A stretch of DNA of 64,000 bases from Sinonovacula constricta. Lineage: Eukaryota > Mollusca > Bivalvia > Cardiida > Solecurtidae. Location of the stretch: positions 57,169,147 through 57,233,146 of the forward strand of contig CM017558.1 of assembly GCA_007844125.1 (NCBI GenBank), in the 5' to 3' direction. The position numbers were made by a program, and so were the translations under genes. The notes under the pieces were generated by a model. The model saw nothing but the letters and a program-made list of their open reading frames with translations. It had not been told where the DNA came from and made no database searches. The stretch's first letter is position 1. The number at the start of each line of letters is the position of its first letter. Shown one piece after another: positions 29,892 through 43,400 of the stretch.

Positions 29892-31136
29892 GCGAGTAGA
29901 AGAAAGTTTCTAGTAATTATTATGCTACACCTTCATATACTTATAAACTAAGTACTAAAATGTATTGAAATGGATTAGGAATTAACGTTTAACATTGATA
30001 TTGTTAAGGGAATTACTTACTCCACCGAATAGCTTAATCAATGAGGTGCATAATTTTTGTCGCTTTATCGTTATTTTTAATTTAAAATTGGAGGAACTGC
30101 TAAACTTTTCATCAATTTTATCACTTTCTGTCATTTTCAATTGATATTGCAATATTCTCTCTAAATAAATGCATTTCTCTTTTTTACTGTGCAGGGTAGT
30201 ATACTTAATAGTAGAAACATATAAAGTAACACTTTTCAGAGCTTTTCGGTACTTCTTACAGCAGGAAGACATGATATACTTTCCTTTGTCCATACTCTTT
30301 GTAAGCAAGGTCTTAAATGGATAAATATGTAATTTTTACTATCCGATGTGGTGCATTCTCTTTCGCCAACATAATTATACATTGATATGACTAACACTTC
30401 AAAGCATTTATGGACAACACATTTGCATGGTTTAAAGAATCTTTCCAGGATATTTCTTAGTAGATAGGCAAAAACTATCTATTAACTAATCAAACATGTT
30501 TTATTTTGGAACAATGTTATTATATTTACTTTTTACGTTTTATGTCAGTTTGTTTAAATATGACTTTTAAATTTAATAAATTCTAATAAACTTTTTGAAA
30601 TTTTTAAAGTCTATTTTTAGATTAAGATATATGAATGTTCATGTTGACTATTTAGCATAATTATTTAAATTTTAAGTTGAGTGATAGACTCTACAAGGTG
30701 AATGATACAAAAATTATTCTTCAAATTTATGATTAGTTATAAGCAGACATTTAGCCACTTTATGAGTTAAGATTGAATGAGCATAAAAAATCATTAAAAA
30801 ATTATAAAATGAACCAAATCATATAAAAATTAGACCAACATGTGTTAGATAAGTAGTGGCACATATATGTATATAACTGATGAGTTTGCTTGAATATTGT
30901 TTTTAAATAAAAAGATTCTAATCAAATCTTCAAAGGTTAAGTCTTTTTTTAGATTCTCATTTTAATATATGATTATTTCAAATTTAGGTTAAGTGATAGC
31001 TTCCACTTAAGGAACGATATAAAAAATATTTGTCAATGTTATAATTAGTTATACGCAGACTTCTAGCCAAATTATGCATTAAGATCGAATGAGCAAAAAC
31101 GAGAATTTTGGTACCCATGAAAAAAAGGTCGCGGAG

Positions 31137-31162
31137 GGTGGGGGCGGGGGGGGGGGGTGGGC
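31137..31162 (+). repeat. G-rich run upstream of gene B
   Basis: Runs of 5 and 12 G with single interruptions (gggtgggggcggggg...). It could form a G-quadruplex about 250 bp before the gene B start codon; a regulatory role is speculative. Confidence 0.8.
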
Positions 31163-31413
31163 AGATGCGCGGTAACAATGCCTAGCTGCCGGACTAACTG
31201 CAAAAACTGACGTTTAATAATAAGGAAAATGTGACGAAGTCCTATGAACATTGCAACATATACTCGTGTAGTCGTTCGACGGACTTCAAGCATGTGAATT
31301 ATTATACATTTGGAGAACGTAATTCTTATGACGATACGTTTTTGGAACGTTGGTATTTGTATTTGTCGACGTTTTGGTGACACAAAGTAACCTTTGTGAC
31401 CGTATATCAAGTC

Positions 31414-31474
31414 ATGATTAAAGTATTTGTCGTCTTCCTGATAATTCGGCATCCGGTCTTATCTGCAGAAATGT
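31414..31474 (+). CDS. Gene B exon 1: start codon and signal peptide
   Basis: ATG ATT AAA GTA... encodes [18 protein letters not shown], a short basic N-terminus, hydrophobic core and A-x-A-like end, so cleavage near residue 18 is likely. It ends in phase 1 at a gtaagt donor. This is the only ATG upstream of the next exon that gives a signal peptide in the right phase. Confidence 0.75.
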
Positions 31475-34400
31475 GTAAGTTAATTATATTGTTGACATAT
31501 AATGTTTAAATTGCCTCCTCAACAATACTGAATTGTTTGTGTTTAACTTTAAAAGCTTAAATAAACCAAAATGATTGATATTCAAGACGCCTCCTTCACC
31601 TAAAACCGTCTGAAACTAATAATAAAATAATACATTTGAGACAAATCCTATTAAACTACTAAGTTAATAATAAACTGCCTATGTGGCACGAGCGACGTGG
31701 TTTAGTTTAAGATATTACTCTACCCTTGGTATGGTGAACATATACTAACTTTTACAAGATCGTATTTTATATAACAGTACGGAACGTGGCACTGGGAAAA
31801 CCTGTTACGCTGTCCTCAATATTGAGAGGTTACTCCCAAAGTAACGCCTCTAGCGCTGTGGATGGTAGAATATCCCAAGAAATCAATGAATGTTGGTGTT
31901 GTGTCACTACTATCAATGAAAGTAACCCTTGGCTCACGGTGGACCTTGGGGAGGAATACCTGGCTCAGAAAGTTGTCGTCATCGGTAGAAGTGACTATAG
32001 GAATAATCATAGTGAGTAAATTATACCTATACCTTTTTTAATGCATGCTGGGGCAATACTCGGCTCGGAGAGATGTCGTCGTCGGTTGGATCTACGTATT
32101 TCTATCATTATAGCACAGTGGCACTTATGAGGTGCCCAGGGACTGAACCCGGTCGGTCCGTTATATTGACACCGACGAGTCAGGCGTGATGCTGTTTCCT
32201 TAGCCCCTTAGCGTTAGGAGGGAAGCCATTACTACCTACTTTAAATTCTTTGGTTTGACCCGGCCGGGGTTCGATCTCTCGACCTCCCGATCCGCAAGGC
32301 GACGCTCTACCAATTGAGCTATTGTGGCCGGTATGCAGCTCTTGTGTTATTTTGTTGAAACAACTGGAAAGATTCAACAGTGCAAAACATTATTTTAATC
32401 CGTATTAACGCAGATTGTGTTATTACACTAAAGAATGTTTCATCGCAGTAACGTAGATCCGTGTTTATGCTATGGTATAATATGAAGTATGCCTGAATGC
32501 ATAGGTCCTGTAATTACGCGTGAATAGTTTCTTTACGGCGTAAAATCTATGAGACTATGAGTTAGAACACTTATTACGGGCATTCCTTATCCTAGGTTAG
32601 TTTCTCGGCGTATCGGCCATTCGAGAATGGTTTTAATATTTTTGTAGTGGCATGAGATGTTGTTTTGCATAGATTGCTCAACCAAGTGTCAGAAACCTTA
32701 AGTCCTGTCGCCACGAAATGTTCAGGGTCAGCTTTTGGTAGTCTGCTCTAATACAGCATCTCCACCGAGAAATGGCATATCACATCTGCAGATTCTACCG
32801 TTGGTTACTTTTGCGCTACTAACCAAATGTCATGTAACCAGTATAACCCTATTTATCAAGGCGCACTAAATATGTGAACTACAAGGCGTCTTATAAGTAT
32901 TGCACGCTAGTAAAACCGTATGGTCAGTAGATTAAGTTTTGATTTTACGCGGGTAAAAAAGCGACGACAAATGTACAACGAAATACTGTGGACAACTTTT
33001 TAAGTTAAGTGAGGCATATTTTCATTTTCTTGTCAAAATATCAGTTTATCATTGGCACGCGGGTATAGTGCAGCGAAACGTAGCATAAAGTACACATTTA
33101 AATGCAACGTGTTCTTATTTAGAAGAACATCAACATTATTAAGTCTAGCATGCGACGTCACATTGACGCAATGGCGGTATCAGAACAAGTCAGACCAAAA
33201 GCTTGTGGCTCCCACAATCATTTAACTTTAAAGGTAACATTTAACCGCTGTTCGCATGGGTTGCGACTAACAAGCTTTTACTGTTTAATATCTGTTTTGT
33301 TTCCGGTAAACAAAGAAATTGTTGTGTTGTTTTTTTTAATTAGATTGACTTTAAATTTGTATGTGGCATATTTGCAAAATATATTAAACTAAATGCATTT
33401 AATCACAGGATACATTTTTTTCCTTTCAGTTTCACGTAATTTGACAAATCTTCGGATATTCAATGGCAACCGTACCTCAAGAGGTCAACTAGTGGAACAG
33501 ATGCAAATAAAAATGGTCAACAACACTGCTACAGCCGAAAACCTAGATCAGTTTTTAAGACTTATTACTCTCAGACGACCTCGGACAGAAAGCGGTGAAT
33601 GGTTCCTAACAGTGTGTGAGATAGAGATTTATGTCTTGGGTAAGGCAATGTCTTTAAAATAGCCGATTGTAAAAAGTACTGTTGTTGTTATTGTTATTAT
33701 ATATACTGCAAAAAAAACAATCATATTAAAAATCAAGAAAACTGTATAGGTGTATGTATAAACTGTATATGTTTTCTTTTTGTTACAGATAAAACAATAT
33801 AACTTTCGAATTACAGGAAGAACAAATATGCTAGGCATGAAAGGCAGTGCAAAATTCAAAACAAGAAGTAGCAGCTGAAAATATGGACGTAGGATAGAAA
33901 TAGTAGGAGTAGTAGTAGTAATAGTTTAATAGGTGGAACCCATAGTCATGAAAATAATAAGTATTACTTGTACATCTATTATTATTCGGTATGCATATTT
34001 TCCGATAACTCATTCGAACTCGAATCCGTAGTTGTATATACCATGTTCACCAAATTAATTCCTATCATAATTTCATAATTGTAGATGACAAAAGAGAATT
34101 CCATACCGTGAACCCAGCGGTTATTGTTATCAGCTATAACATTTAGCCACGTGTGTTTCTTAAATGATTTACTTCATTGACAGAATGTCCCAGTGGACAG
34201 TATGGAAATGGTGTCTGTAATAAAACATGTGGCCACTGCAAGAATGGAAGTTCTTGTGATGGTGTTACGGGACAGTGCAGAGTAGGTTGTGATCCTGGAT
34301 ATGTTGGGAACACGCGCACACAGGGTAGGTATCTTTGCCCCATTACATTGCTGTAAACTTCTTATTAAAATAAGAAATTTATTTTGACCATTTCTCAAAG

Positions 34401-37400
34401 TATTGCAATATTAAATAATGTGCGCCAACTTTTAAATCATTATTAAGAGAGCATAATTTTTAGTATAATAGTTTCGCCAGTTTATGCATTTTACCTGTTG
34501 GACGTCATATAGAGGGTGGGCATAAATAGCGTAATATAGAGGGGTTCATAAAAACATAATATAGAGATTGTTTTACCTTTTTGTCTTATGAGTCCACAGG
34601 ATGCACATTTTCCCAAATAATTGATCTTAACAACAAACAAAGGGTCCTTATATGTAAGGTATATCGTTTATTATTGTAATTCTACCTCATTAACCAAATT
34701 TCGTATTCACCTTTACAATACAGCAACCACGAATAAGTTTTAGCCAGTGTTGATGAAACGTACATGGTTTCTTGGTGTCGAACAGTGCATCATAAGTATC
34801 AGTATTGTTTACCTCGGGTTCCCAGTCACCAACATTGTAGAAAAATGCTGTCAGTGTTTGCTCTCATTTAACTGCGGGCAACTTTTCCTTTTCGGAGGCA
34901 TCGCAAAATATCTTACTGACTGATTGTTTACAAACAGACGACAACACGTTTAATAGGCTTGTTTCCATTGGGTAAGCCGTCGGATTTGAACCAATCGGTG
35001 GGTAATTTACAAATGTCTTCGGTGCGCATACAGGTTTAACCTGGTGCCTATGTAATGTCTATCAAAGTGGATTTATCGTATTATCGATGGTGCATGAATA
35101 GAATAAAATAAAAGGTTATAAATAGCGTAAAATAAATCGTGCATACATAGAATATTATAAAAAGGTTATAAATTGGTTCATACAGAGGGTCCATAACTAG
35201 AATAGTATAAATGAATGCAAATAGCGTAAAATACATGGTGCATACATAGAAATATATAAAAGGTTATGAAAGGCGTAATAAAGAGGGTGCATAAATGTTG
35301 TAAAACTGTTGATATAAACGTTACCAAACGAACTGTAATCTGAAATAAAATATAACAGTACAACACAATGAGTTGTGAATTAGACCCGTCTGAATACGTC
35401 AAAATATTCAGCTTAAATGGCTACTTCCACATATAAGTGTAACGTATATCTGTCAAAGCAAGTCTGTACATAAAATCCTGAATATCAGGTAACACATTTA
35501 ATATCCATTACAGTTTTGTTATTGTGTATTTACGTATGATTGTTGTATGCAGTTTATCTTATTGTAGAGTGCACCAGCGGAACATATGGTAACTGTAGTC
35601 AGAAGTGTGGCCAGTGTAAGGGAGGCAATTGTCATAAAGTCACTGGGCGGTGTCCCACAGGCTGTAACCTTGGAAACATGGGAGAAAGATGTGATCAAGG
35701 TATGTCTGTAAAATTGTTAACCGAATTCCTGAATCTTTAAACAATAGAAACAGCTGTGTAAACCATGCATGGAATTCAGCTAGACATGAAATAGTGAATA
35801 CAATAACAAATTTAATTAAAATCTCAAAATTGCCATTATGTATAACGTTTATATTGTTAATACTTTGAACTAAATATAAAAAGGAAAATAAGAAACGGAT
35901 CCCTGATCATTGCCAAAACTATTAAAATTCGATATACTACCAAACTGCAGAAATAGCAAACACGTTAGCTTAAAATGGTTTTGGGGAATTAAGATATAAT
36001 GGTTCTGCACACGACTGTGGGATTACAGCTACACGTTTCCTCTTTACACGTTTTTTAAAACTATTTTTGTGTAAATGATGCTGAATTGTTCGTTTTGGCA
36101 CTTTAACAATCCTGCATAGGTTAAAATTTTATTTGTAATGTCTATCAGAGAATCATTCAAGTTAGATTTTACAATGCATTCTAGAAGACGATAGTCTCAT
36201 TCTTTTACAAGTGCACCTGTCTTCTCGGTAAGATTTCTATTGCTCCCGTTTCCCCGAATTTTTTTAAAATTGTTGATACAGTATTAAGTGATATTTCTAA
36301 TCCATTATCCATTGCTTATTTCTTTAATGAAATGTCCCGCAGGAAGCAAATCCACAGTCACTTTTTACATCACTATGAATTTCCTGGCCAAGACTATCCA
36401 TACTGAAAACAGGTCAACATAAGCTTTCATACGACAATTAACTTAGAATTATTATGTCACAAACTACCTTCAAGGTCATATGCTAGTTTTAGCTGTGTTT
36501 TGGCCCGGATTTAACATGACTTTAAGGAGAGTAATCGCACATATTGTCGACGTCTAACATCTGAACAGGATCTGAACGTCCATTACGAATAGTTTTTGCA
36601 CGTTATTGTCTACACATTTATTATAACTGTCATTTACAACTGGCAAGTATCCGACAAATAATCGAACAATAACTTCCCCATCCCCAAGACAAGTACAGTC
36701 ATCTGTTGTGTGTTTATATATGATCCATTTTGTAGCCAGCAAGCTCCTACATCGCGCATCAATTTTTAAAGACTTTCAATATTTTATTTTATTTAAATGT
36801 ATTTAAGTAATGATTAAACATTAATGCAACTGAATACTCTGAGAGAATGTACGGTTACTGCATAATGCCAGTCCTTGGGATATAAAAGCAAAACTGGTTA
36901 TTGACAAGAGAAAACGTCTGGGTAGCTTCTAGTCACCGCATGTCAGCTCGGAGACCTTCCCCACATTAGGTCCTTCGCCCTAAACGGGACTCAAACCCAC
37001 GGTGAGAGGCTAAGCAGTCAGAGTAGATAAAAATCAGTAACTCTCCGTCTAGGCCACGGGCGCCACGCAGTAAAATTATGTGTTATACTACATAAACAGT
37101 TGCATTTTTTTCCGTGTTATACTTGCAAATATGACATCTGTAGTCAAATATGCAGTAACTGTTCCTCTGAACATCCATGTGACTGGCAGCTGTGCTATGG
37201 TATGCTCGCCAGGTCACGACGGGCAAACCTGTCATGATGGTAAGATAGTATTTTATATTAAAATAGAAAGGATGTAAATAATTTATACATAAAATATTAG
37301 CACATTACGTTTATATACATTAAAGTTTGCATGGATGGTTACTATGGTAACTGTAGTCAAATGTGCGGCAACTGCTCCAATAACCATCCTTGTGATCATG

Positions 37401-40400
37401 TGACTGGAAGGTGTTCCGATGGATGTTTGCCAGGCTACAAGGGTGATACATGTCACGATGGTGAGCACGCATTACGCCGTCAAATATTGCTATATAGTGC
37501 TACTGTTTCCGCTTTTATTTTCGTTTCTTTCATTTTTAAGTTCTATTATTAATATAGATTATTTTAACAGTCTATTTTGAATACATTTTCACTTTTATAA
37601 AACTGTTTCTCTGGGTTATCTTAGCTTTCTGGAAATATTATAATAAAGTATTTCACCGGATTATTGTAGCTCTCGTGGTTTCTATAATGACAACTGTTCT
37701 ACCGATTATATTCAGTCTTACATTCAGTTGTCCAAAATATATATACATAGGGAAGTGTTGTTTTTACACTATAAAGTTCAACATATTTTCTTACATTTAT
37801 GTTTTTCCTTTTTTAGACTTGTCACCAGTAAGATTAACTCATAATTGAATGTTCAACAGAATGCCTTGATGGAACATACGGTAACTGCAACCAGACATGT
37901 GGTCACTGTAAAGATGACAATCCGTGTGATAAAATGACAGGAGGTTGCCCAGAAGGATGTAAATCAGGATATATGGGTGTTTCATGTCAGGGTTAGTAAA
38001 ATGTCTGTTCAAACAATGCGTATCTAAACTAGCTTTATGTGTAAGATGTCTTTTTATTTCCGTCAACCTTTATATATAGAGAGAGGTTCTATGGCGTCAT
38101 TAATAGGAAAGCTTTCGTTAATGTGTTAGATTAAACCTTGTTTTAATATATCTTAGTATATAAAATACATTAACAAGTATTGTTTACAAATGCATACACA
38201 GATTGCGCAGTTGGTTACTATGGTAACTGTAGTCAACTTTGCGGCAACTGTACCGAAGGACAATCATGTGATCAAGTGGATGGAAGCTGTCCTGGTGGAT
38301 GCTCACCAGGTTACAAAGGATATACCTGTCACGAAGGTGAACCCGTCTTTAAAAATACTAATACTTTTGTTGTGTGTGTTTTCGCTGCTGCTTCAACTTC
38401 ATTTAAACATTGTTTGTTTGCTGTTAAAATTATTTAATCTAAAAATTATATTGCACGTGTTCAGTTTTACCTTGTTCCCTTTTAAAGACCACCAAAAGTA
38501 TTTCAAAAACCATATCTCACTAAATTTAGTTTAAGCACTTCCGTAATCATGTTTAGATATTACATCACGGGTATTGGTGTTTTAGAATGTGACCCGGGTC
38601 AATATGTCATAATATGTCATATAACAATCATGTCATATGTGTGAAATAAAAAATTACATATGAAATTACCTCGCTCTTTTTCAGAATTTATTTATTTATA
38701 CGTTGGTTTACCTATTTTTTATTTTTTTATTATTTATTTATTTATTTATTTGTGTAAAAGCCATACTAATACTATATAAAGCAATACATCAAAATAAAAA
38801 TTGTACCTTATCTAAAATACTTCTATGATAAATGCTTTAAGCAGCGAGTACACATGATTTTCCTGTTAATATTTAGCCATTAATTGTTTAAGGTTGCCCA
38901 AAACATTGTAAATATTATTTGAAAAGGCAATAAATTTATATAAATTAGATAAAATAATCATTTTATAAATACACTATCGTTAATTTTCAGAATGTTTTCC
39001 CGGCACCTACGGTCCACACTGTACCCAGTCTTGCGGTCAGTGCTTTGGGAACGATACATGTCACCATATTAACGGTACTTGCACCTTTGGCTGTCGAGTG
39101 GACTTCCTAGGTGACCTTTGTCAAGAAAGTAAGCAAAAAAACGTAGAACATGAGCATTGTCATTCCTTCAGTCGCTAAAAGTTTTTTTTTTTTTTTAAAT
39201 CAACGTTAAAGTTTTTGAATAGTAAAGATATTTGATTGATATAGAAAGATGCGACTCATTGACCATAATCAAAAATATGCGAAACTATATTATTGCTCAA
39301 ATATATAATATATAGTAATACATTTTACAAAAAGATATTCTTTTAGCAAGATTTAACGGCATTAAATGGAAAGTTCCTAAAGAGTATGCTTTCTGTTTAA
39401 TCTTACATTATTTAGTTTCAATTAATAAGACAAAAACATGGATATACGTGTCACTATAAACCGATGTAAATTTGGCTTTCATCAATATTGATATTTCGAT
39501 TGTGATAAACTACATCAAAATCATTAAACTAATTATCTGCAATGATATATTAAATTCAAAGCTGCAGATAAGCAGAGTTCCCACATGGCAACTGCTGCAG
39601 TGTCGGTCAGTGTATGTGCCGTAGCTGCTGCTATCGCTGTTGTCGTCGCTGTGCGTGTTATGAGGACAAAACGCATATTAATGTCAAGGTATTTTGCATC
39701 TTTACAAATTTGTATGTTACGTCAAATATTGTTAAAATAACTACCTGTCAAAACGTTCCGTTGAAATAGCTAGCTTATATGTATATTTCGAACACATAAG
39801 TAAGCATGTAACAATTTGTTGGTTGTTACGTTACGAAATTTGATTGAACATATATATTTATTACGGTCTCCAAAGGGCGAGCATATAGTCACCGCTTTTG
39901 TCCGTCTGTCCGTCCCGTTCGTTCGTCCGCCCGTTCGTCCGTTCGTTCGTCTGTACGTATGTCCGTCATAATTTTGTCTGGAGCATAACACAAAAACTGT
40001 AGGAGGCATGAACAAAAGCTTCTAAGGCAGATAGATCTTAATGAGGATAAGTGCAGTGTACAAGAACCATAACTTTGTTTTGCATAATTTAGGCGTTATT
40101 GTCCTTTGTTACTTTTAATGCTTTAACTTGTCCGAATCATAAAACGCCATTGTGGAATTAGTGTTTATTCGTGGAGCATCTATCGGTTTTACCGAATTTC
40201 TTAATAAACAATGCTACCATGAGATTTTAAAACAAATAAAAGTATACATGTGCCTGAAACAAGAAAAAGCATGCATGAGTTAAATAAATTAACCATGTCA
40301 ATAAACTTTACATATCAATGATAAAAAGTTTGGAAAGCTCTTGTGTCCATTGAGGTCTTGGGTTATGGCATTGCATGACAAAGATTTTAATATATTATGT

Positions 40401-43400
40401 TCACAAACTTAAGCACATTACTACACTAATTTGAATGAAAAGGGTTAAAATGTAAATAAACTTAATTATACAGTAAATTTTAATTATCAGATATATATAA
40501 TATGTGTGAAACTTACGTATGATTGTTGTGGTCTGTCTTGAAGTAAAATGTAATATCTTTTTACCAATAAGTGCTTATGATTTTGTAATTTTTTATGCTT
40601 TTTCGTCATTGCTGAAATGGTAGCAGGAAGAAAACATTGGGCGATAATGAAGGTTTAACAGTAGACATCGGGTATTCTCAAATAGTATTGACGGCACAAC
40701 AAGAAGTCTTTTTAGGACAGGAGGAAGTATTCAACAGATCTGATGAGTGACAACGTGGTATAAAGTTTACATTGTTACATTGTTGTTGTTTTTTCATGTC
40801 ACTGATATATTGTTACATGAAATTGACAGTCATTATGAATCTATTAATGTTGGGGGTTGGGGTGGGGATCTTTTGTTGCTCTTGTTGTTTGCTTAGTGTA
40901 ATTGCTAAATTGAATATTTGTCGTTGATTTGATCTTACATACTGATAAAGATTGCAGCCTGCAGAGCTAGTGTTGCACTCATAGAAACTTAACGTGTATA
41001 TGTATAGCACATTACAGCAACTTGCAAGTAACCTAAATGATGTAATGCTCCATTTTTTCAGGAGACGATACCAGCGTATCACAACAGGAGATTCACATTC
41101 ATGCATTCACAGCACCTTCGCAACCAGACTATTATGTTTTTGACAGTGTGGAAGGTAACCCAAATACAGTTAACATTCGACATCTCTGGGGCTACATCCT
41201 GGACTGCAAGGCCAACCAATGCAAGCTGTTCTTTGAACAATTTAAGGTAATCTTAAAATGGAACATTTGCACTATTAAATATGTATTTATAACAAATACA
41301 GAAGCCGCAAACTGTTAAATAGTGAAGTACACCCTAGCTAAGATATAGAAAAGAAATAAAACAACATAAATGTAACACTTGTAATAAGTCTCAAAATCCC
41401 TTTATCATTAAAAAAGCAAAATTTCTGAATATTGTTTTTTGTAAATAACAATAACATCTTTATCTAATATTTCACATAATAAAGCTTTGTTTTCTCTTCG
41501 TATTACAAATTAAAACCTAATGCATTTAGAGTCACCATCTTTATTTCATCAGTTAAAGTACAATTGATCTAATTCAGACATTGCCGACAAAGCTGCAATT
41601 CGAATATGAAACAGCACATCTCCCGGAAAACATATTCAAAAACAGATATCGAGATGTAGTAACTTGTGAGTACACTGTAATTTAAGATATTTTGTCAGCC
41701 AGATATTAATAAGAAAAAAACAACAATACTCATCTTTTTAAATAGAAATATTTTGAAGAATAGTCTCTGCAAAAAGATTTATCTGTTATACCATTTAAAT
41801 CATTAATTTACCTTCCCCTATCTGAGCATTTTAATACGTTCTGTTTCATTATTTTAAGGATGTAGAGCAATATATCTTTATGTTAAAGTCAAACCAACTT
41901 AGACGTGCTTTTAGATATCACAGTCTCGACATATTAAGTAGATATGGCAATGTGTGGCGATTTGTTTCTAAATAAGTTCGATTCATTGATATGTGTGGCT
42001 GTTATTTGTTTCATCGATGCAGATGACCATTCGAGGGTTGTGCTACAAGTAACGAGTGCCGACCAAACAGATTATATAAACGCCAGCTTCGTCGATGTAA
42101 GATTTCAAACATCTTCTTCAACTAATATTTGTCATTTTTATTTTTAATTTATGTATACCTACGCCTTGTCATAATGATAATTTAAATGCCCAGTAAGCAT
42201 AATGGTAATGTAAAGAGAGTTTCCAGCGAACCAGAGAAACAATGTGAAATGCTGGATTTGTTTGATGTCTGGTTGTTTATATCATAACAGTTAACACCAT
42301 ATAATTATATCAGCAAAGCAAGCTATATTATTGATAATCCCCTGAATACAGTTTTCTTTTTTATAATAATCTTTTCCGCAAGTTGAAATAAATCAAACAT
42401 CAAGTATAAGAGGCATGCATTTTAACGTCCTGTTAAACATATCAAGCAATCAGTCTAAATGGTAACAGATTTGACTTGTGGTGTTCGGGATTTGACAAAT
42501 ATAATTGTGTTTATTTATCAGAAAATATTATGTTTCTGGTAAATCATATATAAACGTAAGAAATTGTTTATGTGGTTTAGTATTCGACCAATACCTTGTA
42601 TTAAAACAACGGCTCGAGACCAAATGAATCCATTGACATTGATGTAGGATTTATTGAAAATGCATGCAGAAAAAGGTTCAAGTGAATAGTCTGATAAATA
42701 ACGTTCATATAACATAGAAAATCAGAGTCTCTACCTATAAATTCATCTGCAAAGACCTAACAAATCACGATAACCATCACGATATTTATAAAATTCCTAG
42801 ACATTTATAGTATTTTCAAATGTCTATGCATAGCCGAAAAAAAAGAAAGCATTAAACAATCTTCACGATACCAGTCGCATGAGGATGCAAATATGTGCAC
42901 CTTTTAATATCCAACACAACACGTTGAAAACATTTTTACCTGGAGCTTTCGTCCTTGTACTATGGACTTTATCAACAGACTGACATAATTAAGCAACTAA
43001 TCCCAGTCAACACCCATCTCTGTGAGAGGTGTTAACAAGCTGTCCCAGATGTGCGACAGGTTGTACACCTTGTTCTGTGTGTTGTGTTGAATATTAAAAA
43101 GAGCAAATATTAGCATCCTAATATGAATTATTCCACACAATTTAACTTTCATCAAAATACCAATCGCTTTGTCCTTATAGGTTTTAGCCTGGTCTCAGAA
43201 AAAAATGAATTTGTTATCTTTATTTGTTATCATTCTGAGAGCATGTAACACGCACATCAAGACAAAAACAATGAGTGAATCTGGGGTGTGAACATATGTC
43301 CAAGTCTATGCATACGGTGTTATTTTCAGTTAATAACCGAGAATATAAAAATCTTATCTAATAATCCATTTGCGTCTATAAAATAATGTTTGTTTAATTT

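Larger units (their letters stand above)
27700..31413. other. Intergenic region upstream of gene B
   Basis: No supported exon. Contains a 20-base C run (29872-29891) and a G-rich run (31137-31162) less than 300 bp before the gene B start codon. A short match to the ~650 bp element (cctatgaacattgcaacata, 31231) lies close to the first exon. No TATA box or initiator can be assigned. Confidence 0.45.

Noticed and set aside
40653..40750. Extending the 26 nt exon to the downstream TGA
   Set aside because: It would end the receptor before the phosphatase domain and leaves the D1 exons without a 5' partner in phase.
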